NCBI RefSeq assembly: GCF_900119145.1
Contig: NZ_FPIY01000001.1
Coordinates: 1,054,001-1,118,000 of the forward strand
Direction: 5' to 3'
Source: Cellulophaga fucicola
Lineage (GTDB): Bacteria; Bacteroidota; Bacteroidia; Flavobacteriales; Flavobacteriaceae
DNA length: 64,000 nucleotides
In this document: positions 1 to 8,093 of the stretch, piece by piece
Layout of the letters: each line of letters begins with the position of its first letter
How positions within the stretch are numbered: position 1 is the first letter of the stretch
Made by a program: the position numbers and the translations under genes
The notes under the pieces: model-generated
Told to the model about the DNA's origin: nothing
Seen by the model: only the letters and a program-made list of their open reading frames with translations
Database searches by the model: none

Positions 1-179
1 GCATCGTTCCATTTTATATATTTTGGAGATGTCTTAACAGAACTTCTAATCTGCGGAGCTATTTTAGTATACTGCTCATAACCAGGCATTTCTTTAAGCT
101 TATCTTGTGCAGATACCACTGTAATTGTACCTAAAGATAGTGCTGCACAAAAAGCAGCTTTAAAAGTGTTCAATTTCAT
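1..179 (-). CDS. N-terminus of a secreted protein, probably S9-family (prolyl oligopeptidase/DPP IV-like) peptidase, partial
   Basis: The reverse complement starts with ATG at 179 and stays open to the window edge, giving about 59 residues. A signal peptide of roughly 24 residues ends in VVSAQ, followed by a short segment beginning DKLKEMPGYEQY. From memory, flavobacterial S9 peptidases with a DPP IV-type beta-propeller begin their mature part much like this, so I lean to that family. The catalytic domain lies outside the window and the assignment is tentative. The gene is divergent from the oxidoreductase starting at 363. Confidence 0.5.
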   Translation of the reverse strand, partial: MKLNTFKAAFCAALSLGTITVVSAQDKLKEMPGYEQYTKIAPQIRSSVKTSPKYIKWND

Positions 180-338
180 TCTTTTGAGTATTTAATTTGG
201 TTGCTAAATTTACAATTATTAAACTAATTTGTAACTATTACTAAAATTAAGTTCACTTTAGAGCACTATTTCTATCATTTTTTTATTTCTAGCCTCATAA
301 ACTTTTAAACTCATAAACCATAGAACAAACATTATCCC

Positions 339-346
339 TATTTTTG
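339..346 (+). promoter_or_regulatory. -7 box (TATTTTTG) of a Bacteroidota-type promoter
   Basis: This matches the TAnnTTTG consensus and lies 16 bases before the ATG at 363. Transcription would start near 353, which makes the TTG at 354 an unlikely start and supports the ATG. I do not see a clear TTG at the -33 position. Confidence 0.4.
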
Positions 347-362
347 TTAAAAATTGATTTTT

Positions 363-1322
363 ATGCTTAAAGTTGGAGTTTTAGGAGCAGGTCATTTGGG
401 GAAAATCCATTTGCGTCTACTTAACGAATCAGAAAAATATTCTTTAGTAGGGTTTTATGATCCAGATGTTATAAATGGTAAAAAAGTAGAAGCCGAATTT
501 GGTTATACATATTATGACAATATAAACAAACTAATGGATGCTGTAGATGTGCTAGATATTGTTACGCCTACACTTTCGCATTTTGATTGTGCTAAAAAAG
601 CAATTGAAAAAGGAAAGCATATTTTTATTGAAAAACCAATTACCAATACTTTAGCAGAAGCAGAAGAACTTATTGCGCTAAAGAACAAACACAATGTAAA
701 AGGCCAGGTAGGACACGTAGAGCGTTTTAATCCTGCTTTTTCTTCTGTAAAAGACAGCATTGTAAACCCAATGTTTATAGAAACTCATAGATTAGCAGAG
801 TTTAACCCACGTGGTACAGATGTTCCTGTGGTTTTAGATTTAATGATACACGATATAGATGCTATTTTAAGTGTAGTTAATTCTGAAGTTAAAAACATTA
901 ACGCAAGTGGTGTATCTGTAATTAGTAAGTCTCCAGACATTGCCAATGCACGTATAGAATTTGAAAATGGTTGTGTTGCTAACTTAACCGCTAGTAGAAT
1001 TTCTTTAAAGAATATGCGTAAATCAAGGTTTTTTCAGCAAGATGCCTACATTTCTGTAGACTTTTTAGAGAAAAAGGTTGAAGTTGTAAAAATGAAAGAT
1101 GCACCAGAACAAGCTGGTGATTTTGATATGATTTTACAAAATGCTGAAGGAGAAAAAAAACAAATTTATTTTGAAAATCCAGAAGTTGCAGGTAACAACG
1201 CCATTTTAGATGAGCTTGAAACTTTTGCAGATGCCATAAACAATAACACTACTCCTATTGTAACTTTAGAACAAGGAACAAATGCATTACGAGTAGCTTT
1301 ACAAATTATAGAATCTTTTTAA
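363..1322 (+). CDS. Gfo/Idh/MocA-family NAD(P)-dependent oxidoreductase
   Basis: A 319-residue protein with an N-terminal Rossmann fold (VGVLGAGHLGKIH at residues 3-15). The EKPI motif typical of this family is near residue 95, and the C-terminal alpha/beta domain follows. Family members oxidise or reduce sugars, inositols or related hydroxy compounds; the substrate cannot be read from the sequence. I chose the ATG at 363 over an in-frame TTG at 354 because the protein then begins directly with the Rossmann strand and because a -7 box ends at 346. It is followed after 13 bases by the hydroxyacyl-CoA dehydrogenase gene and probably heads the operon running to miaA. Confidence 0.85.
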   Translation: MLKVGVLGAGHLGKIHLRLLNESEKYSLVGFYDPDVINGKKVEAEFGYTYYDNINKLMDAVDVLDIVTPTLSHFDCAKKAIEKGKHIFIEKPITNTLAEAEELIALKNKHNVKGQVGHVERFNPAFSSVKDSIVNPMFIETHRLAEFNPRGTDVPVVLDLMIHDIDAILSVVNSEVKNINASGVSVISKSPDIANARIEFENGCVANLTASRISLKNMRKSRFFQQDAYISVDFLEKKVEVVKMKDAPEQAGDFDMILQNAEGEKKQIYFENPEVAGNNAILDELETFADAINNNTTPIVTLEQGTNALRVALQIIESF

Positions 1323-1335
1323 TATAAAAATACAG

Positions 1336-2226
1336 ATGAAAAATATAGCAGTTATAGGTGCAGGTACAATGGGTAATGGTATTGCTCACGTTTTTGCACA
1401 AAACAATTACAAGGTTAATTTAATTGATATTGCACAAGCATCTTTAGATAAAGGCTTAGCTACCATTACTAAGAATTTAGACAGAATGGTTGCTAAAGAA
1501 AAAATATCTGAAGCAGATAAAAATAATACACTACAAAACATTACACTACATACTGTACTTGCAGATGGTGTAAAAGGTGTAGATTTAGTAGTAGAAGCTG
1601 CGACAGAAAATGTTGACTTAAAACTAAAAATTTTTAAAGATTTAGATGCTATTTGTGACGCTAAAACAATTTTGGCAACCAATACATCATCAATCTCTAT
1701 TACAAAAATTGCTGCCGTTACTAACAGACCAGAAAAAGTAATTGGTATGCATTTTATGAACCCTGTACCAATTATGAAATTGGTTGAAATCATTAGAGGT
1801 TATAATACATCTAATGAGGTTACAGCAGCTATAATGGACTTATCTACTAAACTAGGTAAAACACCTACAGAAGTAAATGATTATCCTGGTTTTGTTGCTA
1901 ACAGAATTTTAATGCCAATGATTAACGAAGCTATAGAAACTCTTTACAACGGTGTTGCTGGTGTAGATGAGATTGATACGGTTATGAAATTAGGTATGGC
2001 ACACCCAATGGGACCATTACAATTAGCAGATTTTATAGGCTTAGATGTTTGCTTAAGTATTTTAAATGTAATGTACGACGGCTTTAAAAACCCTAAATAC
2101 GCACCTTGCCCATTATTGGTAAATATGGTTATGGCCAAAAAATTAGGTATAAAATCTGGTGAAGGTTTTTATGATTATTCAGAATCTAGAAAAGCAGAGA
2201 AAGTAGCTTCTCAGTTTGCTAAATAA
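1336..2226 (+). CDS. 3-hydroxybutyryl-CoA (3-hydroxyacyl-CoA) dehydrogenase
   Basis: A 296-residue protein of the stand-alone short-chain 3-hydroxyacyl-CoA dehydrogenase family (Hbd/PaaH type). It interconverts acetoacetyl-CoA and 3-hydroxybutyryl-CoA with NAD(P)H. The N-terminal NAD fold has GAGTMGNGIA (residues 8-17). The catalytic segment GMHFMNPVP holds the active-site His, and the C-terminal dimerisation domain contains DYPGFVANR. Length matches the family. There is no thiolase or enoyl-CoA hydratase next to it, so it may serve general beta-oxidation or aromatic catabolism. The next gene starts 6 bases after its stop. Confidence 0.9.
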   Translation: MKNIAVIGAGTMGNGIAHVFAQNNYKVNLIDIAQASLDKGLATITKNLDRMVAKEKISEADKNNTLQNITLHTVLADGVKGVDLVVEAATENVDLKLKIFKDLDAICDAKTILATNTSSISITKIAAVTNRPEKVIGMHFMNPVPIMKLVEIIRGYNTSNEVTAAIMDLSTKLGKTPTEVNDYPGFVANRILMPMINEAIETLYNGVAGVDEIDTVMKLGMAHPMGPLQLADFIGLDVCLSILNVMYDGFKNPKYAPCPLLVNMVMAKKLGIKSGEGFYDYSESRKAEKVASQFAK

Positions 2227-2232
2227 GATCTA

Positions 2233-3471
2233 TTGGCAAATATAAAACCATTTAAAGCAGTACGCCCAACTAGAGATAAAGTTAGTTTGGTGGCTTCACG
2301 TTCTTACCAAAGTTATACTCAGGCAGAACGCGAGGCTAGATTAGACCATAATCCGTTTTCATTTTTACATATTGTTAACCCTGGTTATAAGTATGATAAG
2401 GAGATCTCTGGTGTGGCACGCTACCAATTGGTAAAAAACAGATATTTAGAGTTTAAAGAAGACGGAGTATTTACGCAAGATACTACTCCGCTCTTCTATA
2501 TTTATAAAGTTGTAGATCGTGACAATCACGTATTTAACGGTATTGTAGCTGCTGCTAGCGTAGAAGATTACCAAAACAATCTTATTAAAAAACACGAAGA
2601 CACTATTACTAGTAAAGAAATCATTTTTAAAGACTATTTAAAAACGGTTGGCTTTAATGCAGAGCCTGTTCTTATTACCTATCCAGATAATAAAGATGTA
2701 TCTGCCATTATTAGTAAAAAGCAAGAAGAACGCGCAGAATACGAGTTTACAACTACATATAGAGATACACATTACCTTTGGCTTATTGATAACAAAGAAG
2801 ATATAAATGCTATTATTGATGCATTTAAAAACATCCCTACTCTTTATATTGCAGACGGTCATCACAGATCTTCGTCCTCAGAACTATTATGTTTAGATTG
2901 TAAAGAGCAAGATAAAAACCATAACGGCACAGAGAATTATAACTTTTTTATGAGTTACTTAATTCCTGAATCAGAATTAAAAATACACGAATTTAATAGA
3001 TTGGTAAAAGACCTTAATGGTTTAACCAAAGAAGAATTTTTAATACAGTTAGACACTATTTATCGTATAGAAAATCGTGGTGCTATACCTTACAAACCAA
3101 ACAAAAAGCATCATTTTAGTATGTATCTAGATGGCGAGTTTTATTCGTTACACCTACGTAAATCTATCTATACATTTAAAAATTCTTTAGACAGGTTAGA
3201 TGCTCAGCTACTATACAATACCATATTAAAGCCTATTCTTGGAATTACAGATCTACGTAAAAACAATAGAATAGATTATTTAAGTGGTAAAAAAGAGATT
3301 GTAAGTTTAGTTAATAAAATAGATAGTGGTAAATTTAGGGTTGGCTTTGGTATGATACCTGCCGATATTGAAGAATTAAAAAGCATTGCAGACGATGGTT
3401 TAAAAATGCCCCCAAAGAGCACTTTTATAGAACCAAAATTAAGAAGCGGTGTTACTATTTATGAATTTTAG
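2233..3471 (+). CDS. DUF1015 family protein
   Basis: A 412-residue cytoplasmic protein of the DUF1015 family (Pfam PF06245). The hallmark YIADGHHR motif near residue 210 and the N-terminal KPFKAVRP segment are visible. The biochemical role is not settled; links to serine metabolism have been proposed because relatives often sit beside serA and serC. Here it lies 6 bases after the hydroxyacyl-CoA dehydrogenase and 15 bases before yggS, with no serine genes. The start is TTG at 2233; no ATG occurs nearby in frame, and the family's N-terminal motif begins at residue 4. Confidence 0.85.
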   Translation: MANIKPFKAVRPTRDKVSLVASRSYQSYTQAEREARLDHNPFSFLHIVNPGYKYDKEISGVARYQLVKNRYLEFKEDGVFTQDTTPLFYIYKVVDRDNHVFNGIVAAASVEDYQNNLIKKHEDTITSKEIIFKDYLKTVGFNAEPVLITYPDNKDVSAIISKKQEERAEYEFTTTYRDTHYLWLIDNKEDINAIIDAFKNIPTLYIADGHHRSSSSELLCLDCKEQDKNHNGTENYNFFMSYLIPESELKIHEFNRLVKDLNGLTKEEFLIQLDTIYRIENRGAIPYKPNKKHHFSMYLDGEFYSLHLRKSIYTFKNSLDRLDAQLLYNTILKPILGITDLRKNNRIDYLSGKKEIVSLVNKIDSGKFRVGFGMIPADIEELKSIADDGLKMPPKSTFIEPKLRSGVTIYEF

Positions 3472-3486
3472 TTTTTAATTAAAATT

Positions 3487-4155
3487 ATGTCCATTAAAGA
3501 ATCCTTACTAGAAATAAAAAATAGTTTACCAGATACAGTAACACTTGTTGCGGTGTCTAAAACAAAACCTGTTTCAGATTTAGAAGAAGCCTATGCTGCT
3601 GGTCAGCGCATTTTTGGCGAAAACAAAATTCAGGAAATGACCCAAAAATGGGAGGTTATGCCTAAAGATATTCAATGGCATATGATTGGTCATGTACAAA
3701 CCAACAAGGTAAAGTATATGTCTGAGTATGTGAGCTTGGTACACGGCGTAGATAGTTTTAAGCTATTAAAAGAAATAAACAAACAAGCAAAAAAACACAA
3801 CAGAGTTATAGAGTGTTTACTACAAATGCACATTGCAGAAGAAAGCACCAAATTTGGTTTAAATAAAAGTGAACTAAAAGATCTTATAGCATCAGACGAT
3901 TTTAAAAGTTTAGATAATATAAAAGTTACTGGTTTAATGGGAATGGCAACATTTACTGAAGATACAGAACAAATAAAAAAAGAGTTTGGCACATTAAAAC
4001 AGATCTACAACACACTGCAAGACATAAAATCTACTAACTTAGACGTAAAAATACTGTCTATGGGGATGAGTGGCGATTATAAACTTGCCATAGAACAAGG
4101 AAGTACAATGGTCCGTATAGGAAGTAGTATCTTTGGAAGTAGAAATTATTTATAA
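3487..4155 (+). CDS. YggS-family pyridoxal-phosphate-binding homeostasis protein
   Basis: A 222-residue single-domain PLP-binding TIM-barrel protein of the YggS/PROSC family, which keeps cellular B6 vitamers balanced and has no known catalytic reaction. The PLP lysine is in LVAVSKTKP (residues 20-28). The family signatures FGENKIQE, WHMIGHVQTNK and LSMGMSGDY are all present. Length is typical. It lies in the same tight operon as its neighbours, with gaps of 15 and 18 bases. Confidence 0.92.
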   Translation: MSIKESLLEIKNSLPDTVTLVAVSKTKPVSDLEEAYAAGQRIFGENKIQEMTQKWEVMPKDIQWHMIGHVQTNKVKYMSEYVSLVHGVDSFKLLKEINKQAKKHNRVIECLLQMHIAEESTKFGLNKSELKDLIASDDFKSLDNIKVTGLMGMATFTEDTEQIKKEFGTLKQIYNTLQDIKSTNLDVKILSMGMSGDYKLAIEQGSTMVRIGSSIFGSRNYL

Positions 4156-4173
4156 AACAGGAGAAATTAATTA

Positions 4174-5538
4174 ATGTACGTAATCTTAGATATTGAAACC
4201 ACTGGTGGTAAATTTAATGAAGAGGGAATAACAGAGATTGCTATTCATAGATTCGACGGCCACAAGGTTGTAGATAAATTTATCAGTTTGGTAAACCCAG
4301 AAAAGCCTATACAACCATTTGTTGTTAAGCTAACTGGCATAAATGATAAAATGCTACAAACAGCTCCTAAATTTTATGAGGTCGCCAAACGCATTGTAGA
4401 AATTACTGAAGACGCCGTACTTGTAGCTCATAATGCTCAGTTTGATTATAGAATTCTAAGAACAGAATTTAGACGTTTGGGCTACAATTTTGAACGTAAA
4501 ACCTTATGTACCGTTAATTTATCTAAAGAGTTAATTCCAGATAAAGAATCTTATAGTTTAGGAAAACTAGTACGCTCATTGGGCATACCTGTAAGCGACA
4601 GACATAGAGCAAATGGTGATGCATTAGCTACACTGCAATTATTTAAACTATTGCTAGCTAAAGATACAGAGAAGACTATTATTAAAAGCGTTATTAAAGA
4701 GGGCTCTATGGGAGAGCTTTCGGACAGACAAATAGATCTTGTTGAACAATTACCTACAGAAACTGGAGTGTATTATATGTATGATAAAGATGGAGATTTA
4801 ATCTTTATTGGTAAATCATCTAACATTAAAAAAAAAGTAAACAAGCATTTTACAGGAACTTCTAACGTTGCTAAAAAATTACAAAAACAAACACGTAAAA
4901 TCACTTTTGAAAAAACAGGAAACGAGTTAATTGCCTCCTTAAAAGAGAATGAAGAATTACGTAGAGTTAAGCCTAAATACAACAGTAGCCTTAAAAAAAA
5001 CTTATTCTCTTATGGTATTTTTAAAAAAGAGAACGAAAACGGCTATATATCACTCTATATAGATAAAACAACTACAACAGACCACACAATTGGTACGTTT
5101 AGCAGTATTATTGGTGCTAAGAATTTTTTGGCAAAAACTAGCAAAGAGTTTACATTGTGCGACAAGGTTAATCTAATTTCTAAAGCAAAAACTAATTGTG
5201 GCAATTACAATGATACCAACTGCAATGGCGCCTGTATTAATTTAGAAGATAAAACAGTTTACAATAACAGAGTAAAAGAAGCTATTGCTAAATATAGCTT
5301 TACAGATAAAAATATATTAATAAAAGATAAAGGAAGAGAAATAGGCGAGTATTCGGCTATTTTAATTCAGAACGGTGAATTTAAAGGGTACGGATATTAC
5401 AATTTAAATCATCAAATAAATAATATTCATATCTTAGAATCTATTATTACAAAAATGAAGAGTACTCCAAATACACTTCATATTATATTAGCGTACATAA
5501 GAAAAAGTAATAGATTACAACTAATAGAACTAGATTAA
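4174..5538 (+). CDS. DnaQ-type 3'-5' exonuclease fused to a UvrC/Cho-like GIY-YIG domain
   Basis: A 454-residue two-domain protein. Residues 1-170 form a DEDDh exonuclease: Exo I carries DIETTG (D6, E8), Exo II has AHNAQFD, and Exo III has HRANGDA. Residues about 190-275 resemble the GIY-YIG domain of UvrC (TGVYYMY then FIGKSS). The Arg that follows in UvrC (KKRL) is Lys here (IKKKV), while a Glu is kept in KENEEL, so nicking activity may be altered. The remaining 180 residues include clustered Cys (CGNYNDTNCNGAC) as in the Cho family. Such fusions are known in several bacteria and are probably repair nucleases. The next gene starts 3 bases downstream. Confidence 0.85.
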   Translation: MYVILDIETTGGKFNEEGITEIAIHRFDGHKVVDKFISLVNPEKPIQPFVVKLTGINDKMLQTAPKFYEVAKRIVEITEDAVLVAHNAQFDYRILRTEFRRLGYNFERKTLCTVNLSKELIPDKESYSLGKLVRSLGIPVSDRHRANGDALATLQLFKLLLAKDTEKTIIKSVIKEGSMGELSDRQIDLVEQLPTETGVYYMYDKDGDLIFIGKSSNIKKKVNKHFTGTSNVAKKLQKQTRKITFEKTGNELIASLKENEELRRVKPKYNSSLKKNLFSYGIFKKENENGYISLYIDKTTTTDHTIGTFSSIIGAKNFLAKTSKEFTLCDKVNLISKAKTNCGNYNDTNCNGACINLEDKTVYNNRVKEAIAKYSFTDKNILIKDKGREIGEYSAILIQNGEFKGYGYYNLNHQINNIHILESIITKMKSTPNTLHIILAYIRKSNRLQLIELD

Positions 5539-5541
5539 CCA

Positions 5542-6405
5542 TTGAAAAACGAGAAACCTCTTAAAGGCTGGAAAGCTAAAATACACGAAATAATTTACGG
5601 CACGCACACGCCTGCTGGTAAGTTGTTCGATATATTATTGCTTGTACTTATTATGTACAGCATACTAATTGTAATGCTAGAGAGTGTACCTCGTTTTGAT
5701 ACTGATTATCACGAGTTTTTTAATATCTCTGAATGGGTGGTTACCATTTTATTCTCTATAGAATATATTTTACGTATTATATGTATTAACAGACCTAAGA
5801 AGTACATTTTTAGCTTTTTTGGTATTATAGATTTTTTATCTACAGTACCTAAATACTTATCGTTCTTTTTTATGGGATCGCAATACTTTACTGCGTTTAG
5901 AGCATTACGATTATTACGTGTTTTTAGAATTTTAAAATTAGTACGTTTTGTAGGTGAATCTAACAAACTAGCAAATGCTTTAAAAGCGAGCAGAACTAAA
6001 ATTTCAGTTTTTGTATTTTTTGTTTTAATTGTTTCCGTACTATTAGGAACACTTATGTATTTAATAGAAGGCCCACAACACGGCTTTAACAGTATACCTC
6101 ATAGTGTTTACTGGACAATTGTTACTCTAACCACTGTGGGTTACGGAGACATATCTCCGCAAACACCACTAGGACAATTTTTAGCAACATTAATTATGAT
6201 TATTGGTTACGGCATTATTGCTGTACCAACAGGTATTGTTTCTGCCGAGTACGCCTCTAATATGAAACAAAATAAGAGTATGGACGAAGGTAGATCTTGC
6301 CCTAATTGTAGTGCAGAAGTACATAGATCCGATGCTGATTATTGCAGAAAATGTGGATACAAATTAGAAGAAGATGAGGATGATAATACAGAAAAAAAAG
6401 CATAG
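5542..6405 (+). CDS. Voltage-gated-type K+ channel with C-terminal zinc ribbon
   Basis: A 287-residue inner-membrane ion transporter with six predicted helices. S1 is at about residues 29-48 and S2 at 65-82. The S4 has repeated Arg/Lys (FRALRLLRVFRILKLVR, 119-135). S5 is at 153-176, the pore filter TVGYGD is at 198-203, and S6 is at 212-236. The filter indicates K+ selectivity and the charged S4 suggests voltage sensing. The cytoplasmic tail carries a CPNC...CRKC zinc ribbon (Cys 253, 256, 268, 271) and an acidic end, an unusual ending for a bacterial K+ channel. The start is TTG at 5542; its stop overlaps the miaA start by one base. Confidence 0.9.
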   Translation: MKNEKPLKGWKAKIHEIIYGTHTPAGKLFDILLLVLIMYSILIVMLESVPRFDTDYHEFFNISEWVVTILFSIEYILRIICINRPKKYIFSFFGIIDFLSTVPKYLSFFFMGSQYFTAFRALRLLRVFRILKLVRFVGESNKLANALKASRTKISVFVFFVLIVSVLLGTLMYLIEGPQHGFNSIPHSVYWTIVTLTTVGYGDISPQTPLGQFLATLIMIIGYGIIAVPTGIVSAEYASNMKQNKSMDEGRSCPNCSAEVHRSDADYCRKCGYKLEEDEDDNTEKKA

Positions 6406-7316
6406 TGAACTCTAAAACCCTAATTTCTGTTGTTGGCCCTACTGCTATTGGCAAAACCAAATTAGCTATTGTATTAGCGCAACATTTTAGTACCGAAATA
6501 GTATCTGCAGACTCTCGTCAGTTTTTTAAAGAAATGACTATTGGTACTGCTGTACCAGATACAGATGAACTTGCTGCAGCACCACATCACTTTATTCAAC
6601 ATAAAAGCATTTTAGAGTCATACTCCGTAGGCAATTTTGAAAAAGATGCTCTTAAAAAATTAGAACAACTTTTTACAGAAAAAGATATTGTAGTTATGGT
6701 TGGTGGTAGTGGCTTATATGTAGATGCCGTTGCTAAAGGACTAGATAATTTCCCTGCTGTAGATTCTAACATTAGAGAAGACTTAAACGTGTTGTTTAAC
6801 AATAAAGGCATTATTGCTTTACAAGAAAAATTAGCAACATTAGATCCTGAATATTATAATAAAGTTGATAAAGACAACCCACATAGACTAATTAGAGCCT
6901 TAGAAGTTTGCATAGGTTCTGGCAAAGCCTACTCTACTTTTTTAAATCAAGAAAAACCAAAAAGACCATTTTCTATTATTACTGTTGGTATAATGGCAGA
7001 TCGTGAAATAATTTATGACAGAATTAATACCAGAGTAGATATAATGGTACAAAACGGGTTACTAGAAGAAGCTAAAGCATTACTAGAACACCAAAACCTT
7101 AATGCGCTACAAACTGTTGGCTACAGAGAGTTATTTCAGTTTTTTAGTGGTGATTGGACTTTAGAGTTTGCAATATCTGAGATTAAGAAGAACACTAGGA
7201 GGTTTGCAAAAAGACAACTCACTTGGTTTAAAAGAAATAAAGACACACATTGGGTGAACTACGATGATGATTCTAAAGAAATAATAGAAGCAATTGAAGA
7301 TAAATTAAAAGCATAA
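6405..7316 (+). CDS. miaA: tRNA dimethylallyltransferase
   Basis: A 303-residue enzyme that adds the dimethylallyl group to A37 of tRNAs reading codons that start with U. The P-loop GPTAIGKT is at residues 11-18 and the catalytic Asp is in VSADSRQ. The family blocks PHHFI, GGSGLY, NPHRLIRALE and TVGYRELF are present, as is the terminal KRQLTWF motif. The start is GTG at 6405, overlapping the TAG of the channel gene by one base, so translation is probably coupled. It is the last gene of this operon; a strong hairpin terminator begins at its stop codon. Confidence 0.95.
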   Translation: MNSKTLISVVGPTAIGKTKLAIVLAQHFSTEIVSADSRQFFKEMTIGTAVPDTDELAAAPHHFIQHKSILESYSVGNFEKDALKKLEQLFTEKDIVVMVGGSGLYVDAVAKGLDNFPAVDSNIREDLNVLFNNKGIIALQEKLATLDPEYYNKVDKDNPHRLIRALEVCIGSGKAYSTFLNQEKPKRPFSIITVGIMADREIIYDRINTRVDIMVQNGLLEEAKALLEHQNLNALQTVGYRELFQFFSGDWTLEFAISEIKKNTRRFAKRQLTWFKRNKDTHWVNYDDDSKEIIEAIEDKLKA

Positions 7317-7344
7317 AAAAACCATCCGTAAAGGATGGTTTTTT
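7316..7344. terminator. Bidirectional intrinsic terminator between miaA and rprY
   Basis: A perfect 12-bp stem (AAAAAACCATCC against GGATGGTTTTTT) closes a 5-base loop. The A-run on one side and T-run on the other let it end both the plus-strand miaA operon and the minus-strand response-regulator operon that converge here. Confidence 0.9.
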
Positions 7345-7371
7345 AATTTATATATATGACTTAAAAAAAGC

Positions 7372-8088
7372 TTAAGAATCCTCTTCAGTTTTAATTACCA
7401 AACGGAAACCTTCACCGTGAATGTTCAAAATTTCAACATTCTCATCTTTCTTTAAATATTTTCTAAGTTTAGCTATATAAACATCCATACTTCTAGATGT
7501 AAAATAGTTGTCATCTCTCCAGATTTTAGTTAATGCTAATTCTCTTGGCATTAAATCGTTTTCATGTAAAGCTAACAAACGTAAAAGATCGTTTTCTTTA
7601 GGAGATAATTTAACAGCTTCTTCTTCCTTAAATTTTAAGAATCTAAGTTTAGAATTTAATTTAAAATCACCAATATTAAATTCAAACTTTTTACTATCTG
7701 CCATTGTATTAGATGTCTTTCTTTGAAGTATAGCCTTTAACTTCATTAAAAGAACCTCAGAATCAAACGGTTTATTTAAGTAATCGTCTGCTCCTGCCTT
7801 GTATCCTTTAAGGACATCTTCTTTCATTGTTTTAGCAGTAAGAAAAACTATTGGCACATTCTCATTCTTTTCTCTAATCTCTCTCGCCAACGTATAGCCA
7901 TCTTTGTAAGGCATCATTACATCCAAAATACAAACATCGTAAATGTCTTTTTTGAACTTTTCAAAACCTTCCATTCCATTTTTAGCCAATACTACATCAA
8001 AATTATTCATTCCTAAATAATCTTTTAGAACAATTCCAAAATTTGGATCATCCTCTACCAAAAGTATTTTCTTGTTTACTGTTTCCAT
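7372..8088 (-). CDS. OmpR-family response regulator (RprY-like)
   Basis: A 238-residue cytoplasmic regulator. The receiver domain (1-120) has acidic DD at residues 13-14, the phosphoacceptor Asp in VCILDVMMP near residue 55, and Lys in NKPFD near 106. A winged-helix DNA-binding domain occupies about 135-235 (LSPKENDLLRLL, TSRSMDVYIAKLRK). It lies 5 bases downstream of the histidine kinase gene, forming a two-component pair that resembles Bacteroides RprXY, which responds to envelope or oxidative stress. The signal sensed here is unknown. Confidence 0.9.
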   Translation of the reverse strand: METVNKKILLVEDDPNFGIVLKDYLGMNNFDVVLAKNGMEGFEKFKKDIYDVCILDVMMPYKDGYTLAREIREKNENVPIVFLTAKTMKEDVLKGYKAGADDYLNKPFDSEVLLMKLKAILQRKTSNTMADSKKFEFNIGDFKLNSKLRFLKFKEEEAVKLSPKENDLLRLLALHENDLMPRELALTKIWRDDNYFTSRSMDVYIAKLRKYLKKDENVEILNIHGEGFRLVIKTEEDS

Positions 8089-8093
8089 ATCTA

